Assembly (NCBI GenBank): GCA_009711765.1
Contig: VEND01000122.1
Coordinates: 1-64,000, forward strand
Source: Bacillota bacterium
GTDB lineage: Bacteria; Bacillota; Clostridia; Tissierellales; MES13
DNA length: 64,000 nt
Reading direction: 5' to 3'
Within the stretch, counting starts at the first letter, position 1. The number at the start of each line of letters is the position of its first letter. Of the stretch, positions 9,972-19,734 are shown in pieces. A program made the translations under genes and the position numbers. The notes under the pieces are model-generated. The model searched no databases, was not told where the DNA came from, and saw only the letters and a list, made by a program, of their open reading frames with translations.

Positions 9972-11240
9972 ATGCCTAATATTATATTTATTTTATCTAT
10001 ATGTTTAATTTTATTTATATATTATTCATTAAAACCTACAATAAAAAAATATCTATTACAAGCTTTTTTAATTACTATAATATTATGGTTAACATTTGTT
10101 ATAATTCTTTTTCCTGAAGAGATTGTTAATGCTTCATTAAGTGGCTTAAAAATCTGGTTTTTCACAGTTTTTCCATCACTACTTCCTTTTTTTATTGTAG
10201 CTGAGATATTATTAAGTCTTGGAATAGTAAACTTTATAGGAGCTTTATTAAAACCTTTAATGAGACCATTATTTAACGTTCCAGGTGAAGGATCTTTCGC
10301 CTTTGCTATGAGTATAACCTCTGGTTATCCAGTTGGTGCTAAATTAGTAGCTAAATTAAGAAAAAGTAATACAGTATCAAAAACAGAAGCAGAAAGACTT
10401 GTAGCTTTCTGTAGTACTTCTGGTCCTTTGTTTATGATTGGAGCAGTTGCAGTAGGCATGCTTAACAATCCAAAACTAGGAGCTTTAATAGCTATATCCC
10501 ATTACTTAGGGGCTGTTTTTGTAGGTTTGTTATTTAGATTTTATAAACGTAACAATGGAAATAAAAAATTATATGATAATAATACTAATTTAATAGATTC
10601 TTTTAAAGATCTAATTAAAGGAAAGTTTAAAAAAAATAAAAGTCTAGGTTTAATTATGGGGGATGCTGTTAAAGAAGCAATAAGTACAATGCTTCTTATA
10701 GGAGGTTTTATAATATTTTATTCTGTGGTTATTAAAGTTTTATCATTGACTAATGTTTTTAACTTCATATCTGATTTTTTTCCTAATACAAATCCTGATA
10801 TTGTAAAGGGTTTACTAAGTGGTTTAATTGAAATGACAAATGGTTGTCAAATAGTTTCATCTATGCATATAAATGATTATTTAATTAAAGTTTTAATTAT
10901 AAGTTTTTTAATAGGATGGAGTGGTCTTTCAATACATAGTCAAGTTATTAGTTTTATTAGCAAAACTGATATAAGTATAAAAATATATGTCTTTTCAAAG
11001 GCATTACACGGAATATTTGCAGTAATCTTTACTTACTTTTTATATTTTTTTAAATATAAAAATGTTATTGTCAAACCAACAATATATAATACTCAAAATT
11101 ATATTTACTCAAAGGATTGGATTTCTTATTTTAGCTTTTCTTTTAAAATAATAATTATCATTTTATTATTAATTATTTTTATAGGTATCATAGGAAATTA
11201 TATATTATATAAATGCAACAAAAAAATTAAAGCTTCTTAA
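9972..11240 (+). CDS. ylbJ: sporulation integral membrane protein YlbJ
   Basis: Multi-TM, nucleoside recognition/Gate domain, ylb cluster context. Confidence 0.9.
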   Translation: MPNIIFILSICLILFIYYSLKPTIKKYLLQAFLITIILWLTFVIILFPEEIVNASLSGLKIWFFTVFPSLLPFFIVAEILLSLGIVNFIGALLKPLMRPLFNVPGEGSFAFAMSITSGYPVGAKLVAKLRKSNTVSKTEAERLVAFCSTSGPLFMIGAVAVGMLNNPKLGALIAISHYLGAVFVGLLFRFYKRNNGNKKLYDNNTNLIDSFKDLIKGKFKKNKSLGLIMGDAVKEAISTMLLIGGFIIFYSVVIKVLSLTNVFNFISDFFPNTNPDIVKGLLSGLIEMTNGCQIVSSMHINDYLIKVLIISFLIGWSGLSIHSQVISFISKTDISIKIYVFSKALHGIFAVIFTYFLYFFKYKNVIVKPTIYNTQNYIYSKDWISYFSFSFKIIIIILLLIIFIGIIGNYILYKCNKKIKAS

Positions 11241-11255
11241 GAAGCTTTAATTTTT
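11222..11255. terminator. bidirectional terminator
   Basis: AAAAATTAAAGCTTCTTAAGAAGCTTTAATTTTT palindrome. Confidence 0.8.
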
Positions 11256-11697
11256 AAAGTCCTTTTAATTCATCTCTGTTACTTTCAAGGGTATCAATCA
11301 TATCCTTCATATTATTTTGTAACTCTTTAAGTAATTCATCTGCATATTCCCTAGCACCTATTCTAATTTCTTTAGCATTATGTTGTGCTTTACTTAGTAT
11401 TTCCTCTGCTCTTTCATTAGCTTGTTTTGTTATTTCATCTTCTTCTACCATTTCTTCAATATGTAACTTAGCCTCTTCTATTACAGTATCAGCTTCATTT
11501 TGTGCTTCAGCTAAAATCCTTTGTCTCTCTTCTTTTATCCATTCAGCTTGTTTAATTTCATCAGGTAACTTAAGTCTGATTTCTTTTATAACATCTAAAA
11601 CTTCTGCTTTATCTACCATAACTTTTCCAGCGAAAGGTATCGAAGAACTTTCATCAAGTATATCTTCAATTTCATCTAATAATTTTAATATATCCAA
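11254..11697 (-). CDS. coiled-coil protein, ATP synthase subunit B/H-like (uncharacterised)
   Basis: 147 aa Glu/Lys/Ala-rich coiled coil. Confidence 0.75.
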   Translation of the reverse strand: MDILKLLDEIEDILDESSSIPFAGKVMVDKAEVLDVIKEIRLKLPDEIKQAEWIKEERQRILAEAQNEADTVIEEAKLHIEEMVEEDEITKQANERAEEILSKAQHNAKEIRIGAREYADELLKELQNNMKDMIDTLESNRDELKGL

Positions 11698-11709
11698 CCA
11701 AATACCCCC

Positions 11710-12189
11710 TTATTTAATTAAGTTTTTTTCCTTCATTGCCAATTCAACTTCCTTAGGCACAAGCTGTGATATATCTCCATCAAATTTAGCAACTTCCTTT
11801 ACTAAACTAGAACTTAAAAAAGAATATTCACTACCAGTCATTAAGAAAAATGTTTCTATATCTGTGTTAAGTCTATTATTCATTAAAGCCATTTGAAGTT
11901 CATATTCAAAATCAGAAACCGCTCTAAGCCCCTTAATAATCATAGATATATCTTTTCCTTTAACATAGTCAACCAAAAGTCCAGTAAAACAATCTATCTC
12001 TACATTATCCATATTTTTAGTTGCTTTTTTTAAAAGCTCTATTCTTTCTTCCACTGAAAATAATGCTTTTTTTGAAGGATTATTTAAAACTGCAACTATT
12101 ACTTTATCAAATTTCCTTCTAGATCTTTTTATTATATCTAAATGTCCATATGTAACAGGATCAAAACTTCCTGGATATACTACTGCCAT
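11710..12189 (-). CDS. coaD: pantetheine-phosphate adenylyltransferase
   Basis: [16 protein letters not shown] motif. Confidence 0.97.
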   Translation of the reverse strand: MAVVYPGSFDPVTYGHLDIIKRSRRKFDKVIVAVLNNPSKKALFSVEERIELLKKATKNMDNVEIDCFTGLLVDYVKGKDISMIIKGLRAVSDFEYELQMALMNNRLNTDIETFFLMTGSEYSFLSSSLVKEVAKFDGDISQLVPKEVELAMKEKNLIK

Positions 12190-12743
12190 TATCCTTCCTC
12201 CCTTCTATAAAAAGAAATGCTTGTATCATTATATTTTCTAGTATCAAAGTTTACAAGCTCTGATATTCTTTCTGGGAGGTTTAAACTACTCTCATGTTCA
12301 ATGATTATATAACCTTCTTTTGATAATATATTATTTTTACTTATTTCTTCTATAGTTGGTTTTACTAGATTTTTATTATAAGGGGGATCTAAAAAAATAA
12401 TATCAAAATCTACTCTTTTTTTAGACAATATTTTTATGGCTCTATCTACAGTGTTTTTATAAACATTAGCCTTTTTTATAAGATCGGTTTTTTTTAGATT
12501 TTCTTTAATTATTTTTACACTTGAAGCATTATTATCTATAAAATAACATTGTTCTGCACCCCTACTTAAAAATTCTATACCAATATTTCCAGACCCTGAA
12601 AACAAATCAAGAACTCTCTGATTACTTACATCAGGTATTATATTAAATAACGACTCTTTAATCCTATCTGTTGTTGGTCTAGTTTTTAAACCCTTAGGTG
12701 CTTTTATTCTATGTCCCTTTGCTGAACCTGTAATAATTCTCAA
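12189..12743 (-). CDS. rsmD: 16S rRNA (guanine(966)-N(2))-methyltransferase, TTG start
   Basis: [48 protein letters not shown] upstream of TTG. Confidence 0.93.
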   Translation of the reverse strand: MRIITGSAKGHRIKAPKGLKTRPTTDRIKESLFNIIPDVSNQRVLDLFSGSGNIGIEFLSRGAEQCYFIDNNASSVKIIKENLKKTDLIKKANVYKNTVDRAIKILSKKRVDFDIIFLDPPYNKNLVKPTIEEISKNNILSKEGYIIIEHESSLNLPERISELVNFDTRKYNDTSISFYRREEG

Positions 12744-12842
12744 TTTAATTCCTCCCAACTCTAACAATATTATTTTAGCATAATAGTTAAAACTATACAA
12801 AATATAATTTAAAAAAAATGTCAAATTTTTTAAATTTCGCTA

Positions 12843-12890
12843 GATAAAAAAAGAAAGATGCTCATAATAGAACATCTTTCTTTTTTTATC
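12843..12890 (-). terminator. terminator downstream of the SASP gene
   Basis: 18 bp perfect stem GATAAAAAAAGAAAGATG/CATCTTTCTTTTTTTATC. Confidence 0.85.
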
Positions 12891-12903
12891 TATAATAAGG
12901 AAA

Positions 12904-13128
12904 TTATCTTCCTGACATTTGTCTTTGTGCCATTTCAACTAGTCTCTTAGTCATATATCCACCAACATAGCCATTTTGTCTAGATGTCAATGTTCCTTTA
13001 TCTGTTTGTTCATAGTTTGATAATCCCAATTCATTAGCTATCTCAGTTTTCATTTGATTTAATGCTTGACGAGCCTCAGGTACAACTAGTCTATTACTAC
13101 TTCTATTATTGTTTGCCATATTTTTCAC
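12904..13128 (-). CDS. alpha/beta-type small acid-soluble spore protein
   Basis: MKTEIANELGLSNYEQTDKGTLTSRQNGYVGGYMTKRLVEMAQRQM. Confidence 0.97.
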   Translation of the reverse strand: MKNMANNNRSSNRLVVPEARQALNQMKTEIANELGLSNYEQTDKGTLTSRQNGYVGGYMTKRLVEMAQRQMSGR

Positions 13129-13243
13129 CTCCTTTTACTTTGTACTATTAATTTAACCATTTTAAAATTTTTTACACTGGTAATTTAACCTTTAAATATT
13201 ATAAAATAGTACAATAGTTTTATTTTAGGTGAATTATGACAAA

Positions 13244-15301
13244 CTAATTCAAACTAATATCTTTAATATTATCTTTAAATTTACAAATAATTTTCTCTTT
13301 TAGTTTTTTATATTTATTGTTTAACCGTGGTTCTTCTTTTAAAATTTTCATTGCAATTTCTCTTATTTCTTTTACTTTATTCATATCCTTTGTAATATCG
13401 GCAATCTTCAACTCAAAAAGACCATGTTGTTTAGTTCCAAAAAATTCTCCTGGTCCTCTTATATCTAAGTCTTTTTTAGATACTTTAAATCCGTCATTTG
13501 TTTTTTCCATTATTGCCATTCTTTCTTTTGCTGTGTCAGTCTTTCCTTCATTTATTAATATACAATAAGACTTATAATTGCCTCTTCCAACTCTTCCTCT
13601 AAGTTGATGTAATTGAGCTAATCCAAACCTTTCTGCATTTTCGATAAGCATTGTATTTGCATTAGTCACATTAACACCTACTTCAATCACAGTAGTTGAA
13701 ACTAAAATATCTATTTCTTTATTTTTAAAATCAACCATTATTTTCTCTTTTTCCTTCGATTTCATTTTCCCATGTAAAAGTCCTAAATTGTAATCATTAA
13801 AATAACTTTTCTTTAAATTTTCATATAAATCTGTAGCAGATAGCAAATCTAAATCTTCGGATTCTTCAACTAATGGGCAAACAATATAAGCTTGTCTTCC
13901 CATATTCAATTGCTTTTTTATAAAATTATATATCCTTTCTCTATATGTTTTATCAACTGCATAAGTATCGACTTTTTTTCTACCTGGTGGTAATTCATCT
14001 ATTACAGAAATATCTAAATCTCCATAAAGTATCAAAGCTAATGACCTTGGTATAGGGGTAGCAGTCATTACTATTATATCAGGATTGTATCCTTTCTTTG
14101 TTAATGCAGCTCTCTGACGAACACCAAATCTATGCTGTTCATCAGTTATCGCTAAACCTAGTTTATTAAACTCTATATCCTTTTGAATAACTGCATGAGT
14201 TCCAATAATTAAATCTATTTTTCCCTCTTTTATATCTTTTAGTATTTTATTTCTTTCAGTTTTAGTTAATCCACCTACTAAAAGTCTACATTTAATATCG
14301 TACTTATCTAATAATTTTGTGATTTCTTGGTAATGTTGAATGGCTAATATTTCAGTAGGTGCCATCATTGCACACTGAAACCCTGATTTTATTGCCTTTA
14401 AAATAGCTAATAATGCAACGACAGTCTTCCCTGAACCTACATCTCCTTGTAACAATCTATTCATTGATTTTTCTGATTCCATATCACTACTTATCTCGTT
14501 AAAAACTCGTTTTTGTGCTTTAGTTAGTTTAAATGGTAAATCATTTATAAAATCTTTAATTTCTTTTACTTTTTTAAATTTAATACCTTTCTTTTGATGA
14601 TTAATATTTTTTTTAATTAATATTAAACCTAATTGCAATATAAGTAACTCATCAAAGATTAGTCTTTCCTTAGCTTTCTTATAAGTTATTTTGTCCTTAG
14701 GAAAATGAATATACATTAATGCTTTTTTTAATGTATATAAATCTAAAGCTTTTATTAAATCTTTTGGTAAAATTTCTTCTATTTTATTATTATAGCCCTT
14801 TATAGCATTGCTTATTATTTTTAATAATTCTGTTTGAGACAAACTTTCTGTTAATGGATATACTGGTATTATACTTCCTATATTGTTTCTATTTTCTTTT
14901 TTTTCATATGTAGGATTGCTTATTTCTATTTTTCCATATTTTCTATTAACCTTACCATTAACTTTTATCTCATCACCTATTTCAAAATTATTAAGTACAT
15001 AACTTTGATTAAACCAAACAAGATTTGCATAACCAGTATCATCTTTTACAGGTAATTTTGAAATAGACAATCTTTTCTTTGTCCTTAAATTTGTACCAAC
15101 ACCACATACTTCTACATTAAGATTAACCCTTTCTCCATCTATACATTTATTAATCTTTGTGACATGTCTTCTGTCATCATAAGTTCTAGGAAAATAATAT
15201 AAAAGGTCTTCAACCGTAGATATTTCTATCTTTCTTAACTTTTTTGCTCTTTTTGGTCCAACACCTTTCAAATATTTAACTGATTTTAATAGATCACTCA
15301 A
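13244..15301 (-). CDS. recG: ATP-dependent DNA helicase RecG (TTG start likely)
   Basis: Wedge domain N-terminus, LLQGDVGSGKT, DEQHRFGV, GRVGRG. Confidence 0.97.
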   Translation of the reverse strand: MSDLLKSVKYLKGVGPKRAKKLRKIEISTVEDLLYYFPRTYDDRRHVTKINKCIDGERVNLNVEVCGVGTNLRTKKRLSISKLPVKDDTGYANLVWFNQSYVLNNFEIGDEIKVNGKVNRKYGKIEISNPTYEKKENRNNIGSIIPVYPLTESLSQTELLKIISNAIKGYNNKIEEILPKDLIKALDLYTLKKALMYIHFPKDKITYKKAKERLIFDELLILQLGLILIKKNINHQKKGIKFKKVKEIKDFINDLPFKLTKAQKRVFNEISSDMESEKSMNRLLQGDVGSGKTVVALLAILKAIKSGFQCAMMAPTEILAIQHYQEITKLLDKYDIKCRLLVGGLTKTERNKILKDIKEGKIDLIIGTHAVIQKDIEFNKLGLAITDEQHRFGVRQRAALTKKGYNPDIIVMTATPIPRSLALILYGDLDISVIDELPPGRKKVDTYAVDKTYRERIYNFIKKQLNMGRQAYIVCPLVEESEDLDLLSATDLYENLKKSYFNDYNLGLLHGKMKSKEKEKIMVDFKNKEIDILVSTTVIEVGVNVTNANTMLIENAERFGLAQLHQLRGRVGRGNYKSYCILINEGKTDTAKERMAIMEKTNDGFKVSKKDLDIRGPGEFFGTKQHGLFELKIADITKDMNKVKEIREIAMKILKEEPRLNNKYKKLKEKIICKFKDNIKDISLN

Positions 15302-15330
15302 ATTTCTCACCTCAAATGGACTTTGACTAA

Positions 15331-15367
15331 ATTAAAAGTAGTTAAGATTAACTTAACTACTTTTAAT
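15331..15367 (-). terminator. terminator of the asp23-fakA transcript
   Basis: 16 bp perfect stem ATTAAAAGTAGTTAAG/CTTAACTACTTTTAAT. Confidence 0.7.
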
Positions 15368-15371
15368 ATAC

Positions 15372-16979
15372 TTATTCAACTGAAAAAAGATAATAATATA
15401 ATGGTTGACCTCCATATATAACTTCTATATCACAATCTTCATTTTCTTCTTCTATTTTTTCCGATAATTCTATAGCTTGTTCTTTAGTAACTTCTTCTCC
15501 GTAAAATATAGTTATTAAATCATTGTCTTCATCTACAATTTCTTTTATTAGTTCAACTGACACATCGTTTATTTCAGTTCCTACAGCTTTTATATCACCA
15601 TCAAATATACCTATTATATTATCCTTTTTTATTTCTTTATCTTTAATAGTAGTATCCCTTACAGCAAAAGTTATTTCTCCTGTTTTAACTTCTTTATAAG
15701 CCTCTGTCATGCTTTCTAGGTTTTCTTCAACCCCAAGGTCCTCTTCAAAGGATAACAAAGCTGATATCCCCTGTGGTATCGTTTTAGTAGGTAATACAGT
15801 AATACTTCTATCACTTAACTCTCTAGCTTGGTTTGCAGCTAAAACTATATTACTATTATTAGGTAATATTATTATGTTTTCCCCAGTAACTTCATCTACT
15901 GCTTTTAAAATATCCTCTGTACTTGGATTCATAGTTTGTCCACCTAATATTACATAATCAACGTTTAAATCCTTAAACACATTCTTGATTCCTTCTCCCA
16001 TAGCTACAGTTATAAAGCTATATTTCTTAGCTTCTTTCTTATCATTTTTAGTTTCTTCAATAACTTCATTTCTATGTTGGTATTTCATATTATCTATTTT
16101 TATATCTGTTAGTTCACCTAATTTTAATGCTTTCTCTATAACAATTCCGGGATTGTTAGTATGAATATGAGCTTTAATAATATCATCTGCTCCAACAACT
16201 AATAAAGAATCTCCATATGATGATATTTCACTTCTAAAATTATTAACATCTTTATTTGTATTATTAATAATAAATTCTGTACAATAACTGTATTTTATAT
16301 TTTCATCTGTAGAATCTTTTGATAAATCTGCTTGTTTATATTCCTCAATTAAAACATCATCATTCCCTGTCAGTCCTTCTAAAGCACCTTTTAATATAAA
16401 CATAAGTCCTTTTCCACCAGCATCTACAACACCAGCTTCTTTTAATACATCTAACATTTCTGGAGTTTTATCTAAAGTTATATCCCCATGTTTAATAACT
16501 TCTTTTAAAAATATTACAATATCAGTTTCTGTCTCTTTTAATTCTAAAGCCTTTTTTGAGCACTCTCTTGCTACAGTTAGAACTGTTCCCTCTATAGGTT
16601 TCATAACGGCTTTATAAGCCGTGTCTGAAGCTACCTTAAAGCCATTAGCTAATGTAGCAACATCTATTTTTTCATTTCCTTTTAATCCTTTTGCAAATCC
16701 TCTAAATATTTGAGACAATATAACGCCTGAGTTTCCTCTTGCCCCCATTAAAGAACCCTTAGCTGCTGCTGATGCTATTTTCTCAACATCCTCATCTTCC
16801 ACCATTTTAATATGCCTTACTGCAGATTGTACTGTTAATGACATATTAGTTCCTGTATCTCCATCAGGTACAGGAAAAACATTCAAAGAATTAACAAGCT
16901 CTTTATTATCATCTAAAGCATTCGCAGCGGTAATAAACAACTTCTTAAGTAATGTCGCATCTAAATATTCGATTTTCAA
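15372..16979 (-). CDS. DAK2 domain-containing fatty acid kinase-like protein (YloV/FakA family), TTG start
   Basis: NVFPVPDGDTGTNM, GARGNSGVILSQ motifs; AGGAGGTACAAAGTTG start context. Confidence 0.93.
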   Translation of the reverse strand: MKIEYLDATLLKKLFITAANALDDNKELVNSLNVFPVPDGDTGTNMSLTVQSAVRHIKMVEDEDVEKIASAAAKGSLMGARGNSGVILSQIFRGFAKGLKGNEKIDVATLANGFKVASDTAYKAVMKPIEGTVLTVARECSKKALELKETETDIVIFLKEVIKHGDITLDKTPEMLDVLKEAGVVDAGGKGLMFILKGALEGLTGNDDVLIEEYKQADLSKDSTDENIKYSYCTEFIINNTNKDVNNFRSEISSYGDSLLVVGADDIIKAHIHTNNPGIVIEKALKLGELTDIKIDNMKYQHRNEVIEETKNDKKEAKKYSFITVAMGEGIKNVFKDLNVDYVILGGQTMNPSTEDILKAVDEVTGENIIILPNNSNIVLAANQARELSDRSITVLPTKTIPQGISALLSFEEDLGVEENLESMTEAYKEVKTGEITFAVRDTTIKDKEIKKDNIIGIFDGDIKAVGTEINDVSVELIKEIVDEDNDLITIFYGEEVTKEQAIELSEKIEEENEDCDIEVIYGGQPLYYYLFSVE

Positions 16980-16998
16980 CTTTGTACCTCCTAACCTT

Positions 16999-17361
16999 CT
17001 ACTTTTGTACTCGTACGCCTTGTACATGGATATTAACTTTATCTACTTTCAATCCTGTTAAATCTTCTATATTATATTTAACCTTTTCTATTATGTTGTT
17101 AGCGACAACAGAAATTTTAGTACCGAATTGAACTACTATGTATAAATCAATGTTAATGAGCTTATTATCAGTATGAATCTTAACACCTTTTGTTAAGTGT
17201 TCCTTTCTAAGTAACTCCACAAGACCATCTGTTTTACCTTTTGTTGACATTCCTACTAAACCATAACATTCCATTGCAGCCATACCCGCTATTGAAGCTA
17301 AAACATTATCATCAATGTTTATGCTACCATATTTGTTATTCAATTTTCCAGGCATTAACAT
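16999..17361 (-). CDS. Asp23/Gls24 family envelope stress protein (YloU-like)
   Basis: IDDNVLASIAGMAAMECYGLVGM; upstream of DAK2 gene. Confidence 0.93.
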   Translation of the reverse strand: MLMPGKLNNKYGSINIDDNVLASIAGMAAMECYGLVGMSTKGKTDGLVELLRKEHLTKGVKIHTDNKLINIDLYIVVQFGTKISVVANNIIEKVKYNIEDLTGLKVDKVNIHVQGVRVQK

Positions 17362-17636
17362 ACCTCCTTAAATATTAATCAATTATTACACACATATATA
17401 TTCTACCCTAATATGATTTTGTAATCAAATTTTAGAATCTTTTTATATAAAATACTTATTAGGTTAAAATATTATTTATACATACTATATACTTTATATT
17501 AAATTATATGATTTTAACTATATTATATCAAATTTTATTATAATATATAAATCATCATTGCAAAATCACTAATAGTTGTGGTAAAATATTGATGTTTGCA
17601 GTTAATCTGCAACGTGGAGTTAAGGAGGTGTTAAGT

Positions 17637-17828
17637 ATGGCTAAATATTGTGAAATTTGTGGTAAGGGAAAGGCTAGCGGAAACAATGTAACTTTTTCAA
17701 AGCGTCATAATAAAAGAACTTGGAGTCCTAACGTACGTAAGGTAAAAGTGATCGTAGATGGAACACCAAAAAGAATGCATGTTTGTACTAGATGCTTAAG
17801 ATCTGATAAAGTAAAAAGAGCACTATAA
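17637..17828 (+). CDS. rpmB: 50S ribosomal protein L28
   Basis: [41 protein letters not shown] before ATG 17637. Confidence 0.98.
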   Translation: MAKYCEICGKGKASGNNVTFSKRHNKRTWSPNVRKVKVIVDGTPKRMHVCTRCLRSDKVKRAL

Positions 17829-17866
17829 TAATTCGGCTTCCATAAGGAAGCCTATTATTATAATAT

Positions 17867-18010
17867 TTAATTACTATATAAAAACCATCCAAACTTAATT
17901 AGAGAAATCCCTAAGCATGTCAACATAACCCATTTTGGTAAGATATAAATAGAAAAGCCAATAAATATAAAAATAATAAATATAAAAATTAATTCTCTTA
18001 AACCCCTCAT
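17867..18010 (-). CDS. small membrane protein, 47 aa (below ORF track cutoff)
   Basis: Translated by hand: MRGLRELIFIFIIFIFIGFSIYILPKWVMLTCLGISLIKFGWFLYSN; SD-like GAGGGG upstream. Confidence 0.65.
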   Translation of the reverse strand: MRGLRELIFIFIIFIFIGFSIYILPKWVMLTCLGISLIKFGWFLYSN

Positions 18011-18021
18011 ATTTATCCCCT

Positions 18022-18207
18022 CTAAAACATTCTATAAAATGTCCATCCTAATAATACAAGTAAAATTCCTAATAATAGTAACCAAAATTTAAATGGTACA
18101 ACTTGAATTATAATAATAGTACCTATCACTGCTAAAACAATTCCAATAATTTTTTTTAATTTACTTTTGCAATAGAATTTAGGGAATTTTGGAAATCTTT
18201 TTTTCAT
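18022..18207 (-). CDS. small membrane protein, 61 aa
   Basis: Basic N-terminus plus two hydrophobic segments; SD GGGGAG upstream. Confidence 0.7.
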   Translation of the reverse strand: MKKRFPKFPKFYCKSKLKKIIGIVLAVIGTIIIIQVVPFKFWLLLLGILLVLLGWTFYRMF

Positions 18208-18289
18208 AAATATCTCCCCTTTAAAAAAGCAATTATATATTTATCTTATTCAAAAGTAAATATTTTGTTACATTTTACTTACTACATAA

Positions 18290-18937
18290 TTAATCCCTTG
18301 ATTTAATAAGTAAACAAATCCCACTTTCGATTTCAATTATGCCTTCCTTTTCTTTTAATTTATTACTTATACCAAAAGTTGAACCAAATTTAAAATCTAA
18401 TTTCTTTGTTTCATATTCAAATCCTTTCAAAGTAACACCTTCTGCATCCTTAAATAAAGGAATTAATGAAACGTAATTATTACCCGTTTTTGTAATTTTA
18501 GCTCTTTTGTTAACCAATAATATTTCATTATTGTTGTCTACTATTTTGGCCGCAACTCCCTTTTTAAAGATTGGATACAAAAGCATTACATTAGCAATAG
18601 TATGGTCTAATCTTGTTCCGGTAGCTCCAATAATAGATATATTATTTGCACCTAAGTCTAGTGCATAATCTATGGATAATTCAAGATCTGTTTTATCTTT
18701 TTTTCTAGGAAACGTTTTAAAACTTACTCCTTTATTTTCATAATAATCAATTAATTCATTATCTATTGAATCTAAATCACCAATAATTACATTAGGTATA
18801 ATATCATTTTTAAATAATAATTTTGCTCCACCATCAGCACAAATAATAGAATTAACCCCTTCTAAATTTTCCTTTATTAAATCTGAATTTAAATCACTTC
18901 CACTTCCTATTATCAACACTTTCATATAATCCCTCAC
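18290..18937 (-). CDS. thiN: thiamine diphosphokinase
   Basis: CADGGAKLL, IIGDLDSI, KDKTDLELSIDYA, GATGTRLDHTIAN. Confidence 0.95.
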   Translation of the reverse strand: MRDYMKVLIIGSGSDLNSDLIKENLEGVNSIICADGGAKLLFKNDIIPNVIIGDLDSIDNELIDYYENKGVSFKTFPRKKDKTDLELSIDYALDLGANNISIIGATGTRLDHTIANVMLLYPIFKKGVAAKIVDNNNEILLVNKRAKITKTGNNYVSLIPLFKDAEGVTLKGFEYETKKLDFKFGSTFGISNKLKEKEGIIEIESGICLLIKSRD

Positions 18938-19078
18938 TTATTTTTCTTTTGGTTTACATATTGTTTATATCGTAAACTTATTTTAGATTTCTTTAAAAAG
19001 ATAAAGTAAATCTTATAATTTTCTTTTAATAAGAAATAAAACCATATCCATAGGATAATGGTTTCATTACATTAGTTA

Positions 19079-19732
19079 CTATTTAACCTCATTTTTTAAG
19101 TTTTCTATCGCTAAGTTAATATCCTCTGCTTTAAAAATTGCAGATCCTGCAACAAATATATTTGCTCCCCAATTACACACTCGTTTTATATTATTCTCCT
19201 TTATTCCTCCATCAACTTGAATATCAATATTAAGATTTTCTTCTTTAATTAAGTTTCTTAATTGTTTTACTTTAGATTCCAATGATTCAATAAGACTCTG
19301 ACCTCCAAATCCTGGGTTAACAGTCATAATTAAAACCATATCTAAGTCTTTTAATACATGTTTGATAGTTTCAATTGGTGTTGCTGGATTTAAAGCTACA
19401 CAAGCCTTTAGTCCATAAGACTTTATTTGTTGAATAGTTCTGTGTAGATGTATTGACGCCTCTTGATGTACTGTTATAATATCTGCACCTGCTTCAGCAA
19501 AATCTTTTATATAACGTTCGGGTTCTTTAATCATTAGATGTACATCAAAGGGTAAATCCGTTGTTTTTCTAAGTGATTTAATCACCGGAGGACCCATTGT
19601 AATATTAGGTACAAACATTCCATCCATTATATCTAAATGTATTAAATCTGCTCCAGCGTTTTCTACTTTCTTTATTTGTTCATCTAATCTACTAAAATCA
19701 GCAGATAGTAAAGATGGTGCTATTTTTTTCAT
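19079..19732 (-). CDS. rpe: ribulose-phosphate 3-epimerase
   Basis: APSLLSADFSRL, HLDIMDGMFVPN, MTVNPGFGGQ. Confidence 0.97.
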   Translation of the reverse strand: MKKIAPSLLSADFSRLDEQIKKVENAGADLIHLDIMDGMFVPNITMGPPVIKSLRKTTDLPFDVHLMIKEPERYIKDFAEAGADIITVHQEASIHLHRTIQQIKSYGLKACVALNPATPIETIKHVLKDLDMVLIMTVNPGFGGQSLIESLESKVKQLRNLIKEENLNIDIQVDGGIKENNIKRVCNWGANIFVAGSAIFKAEDINLAIENLKNEVK

Positions 19733-19734
19733 AT

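Noticed and set aside
17589-17636. N-terminal extension of rpmB ORF ([16 protein letters not shown])
   Set aside because: Canonical L28 start [11 protein letters not shown] follows a strong AAGGAGG SD; the extension covers the leader hairpin.
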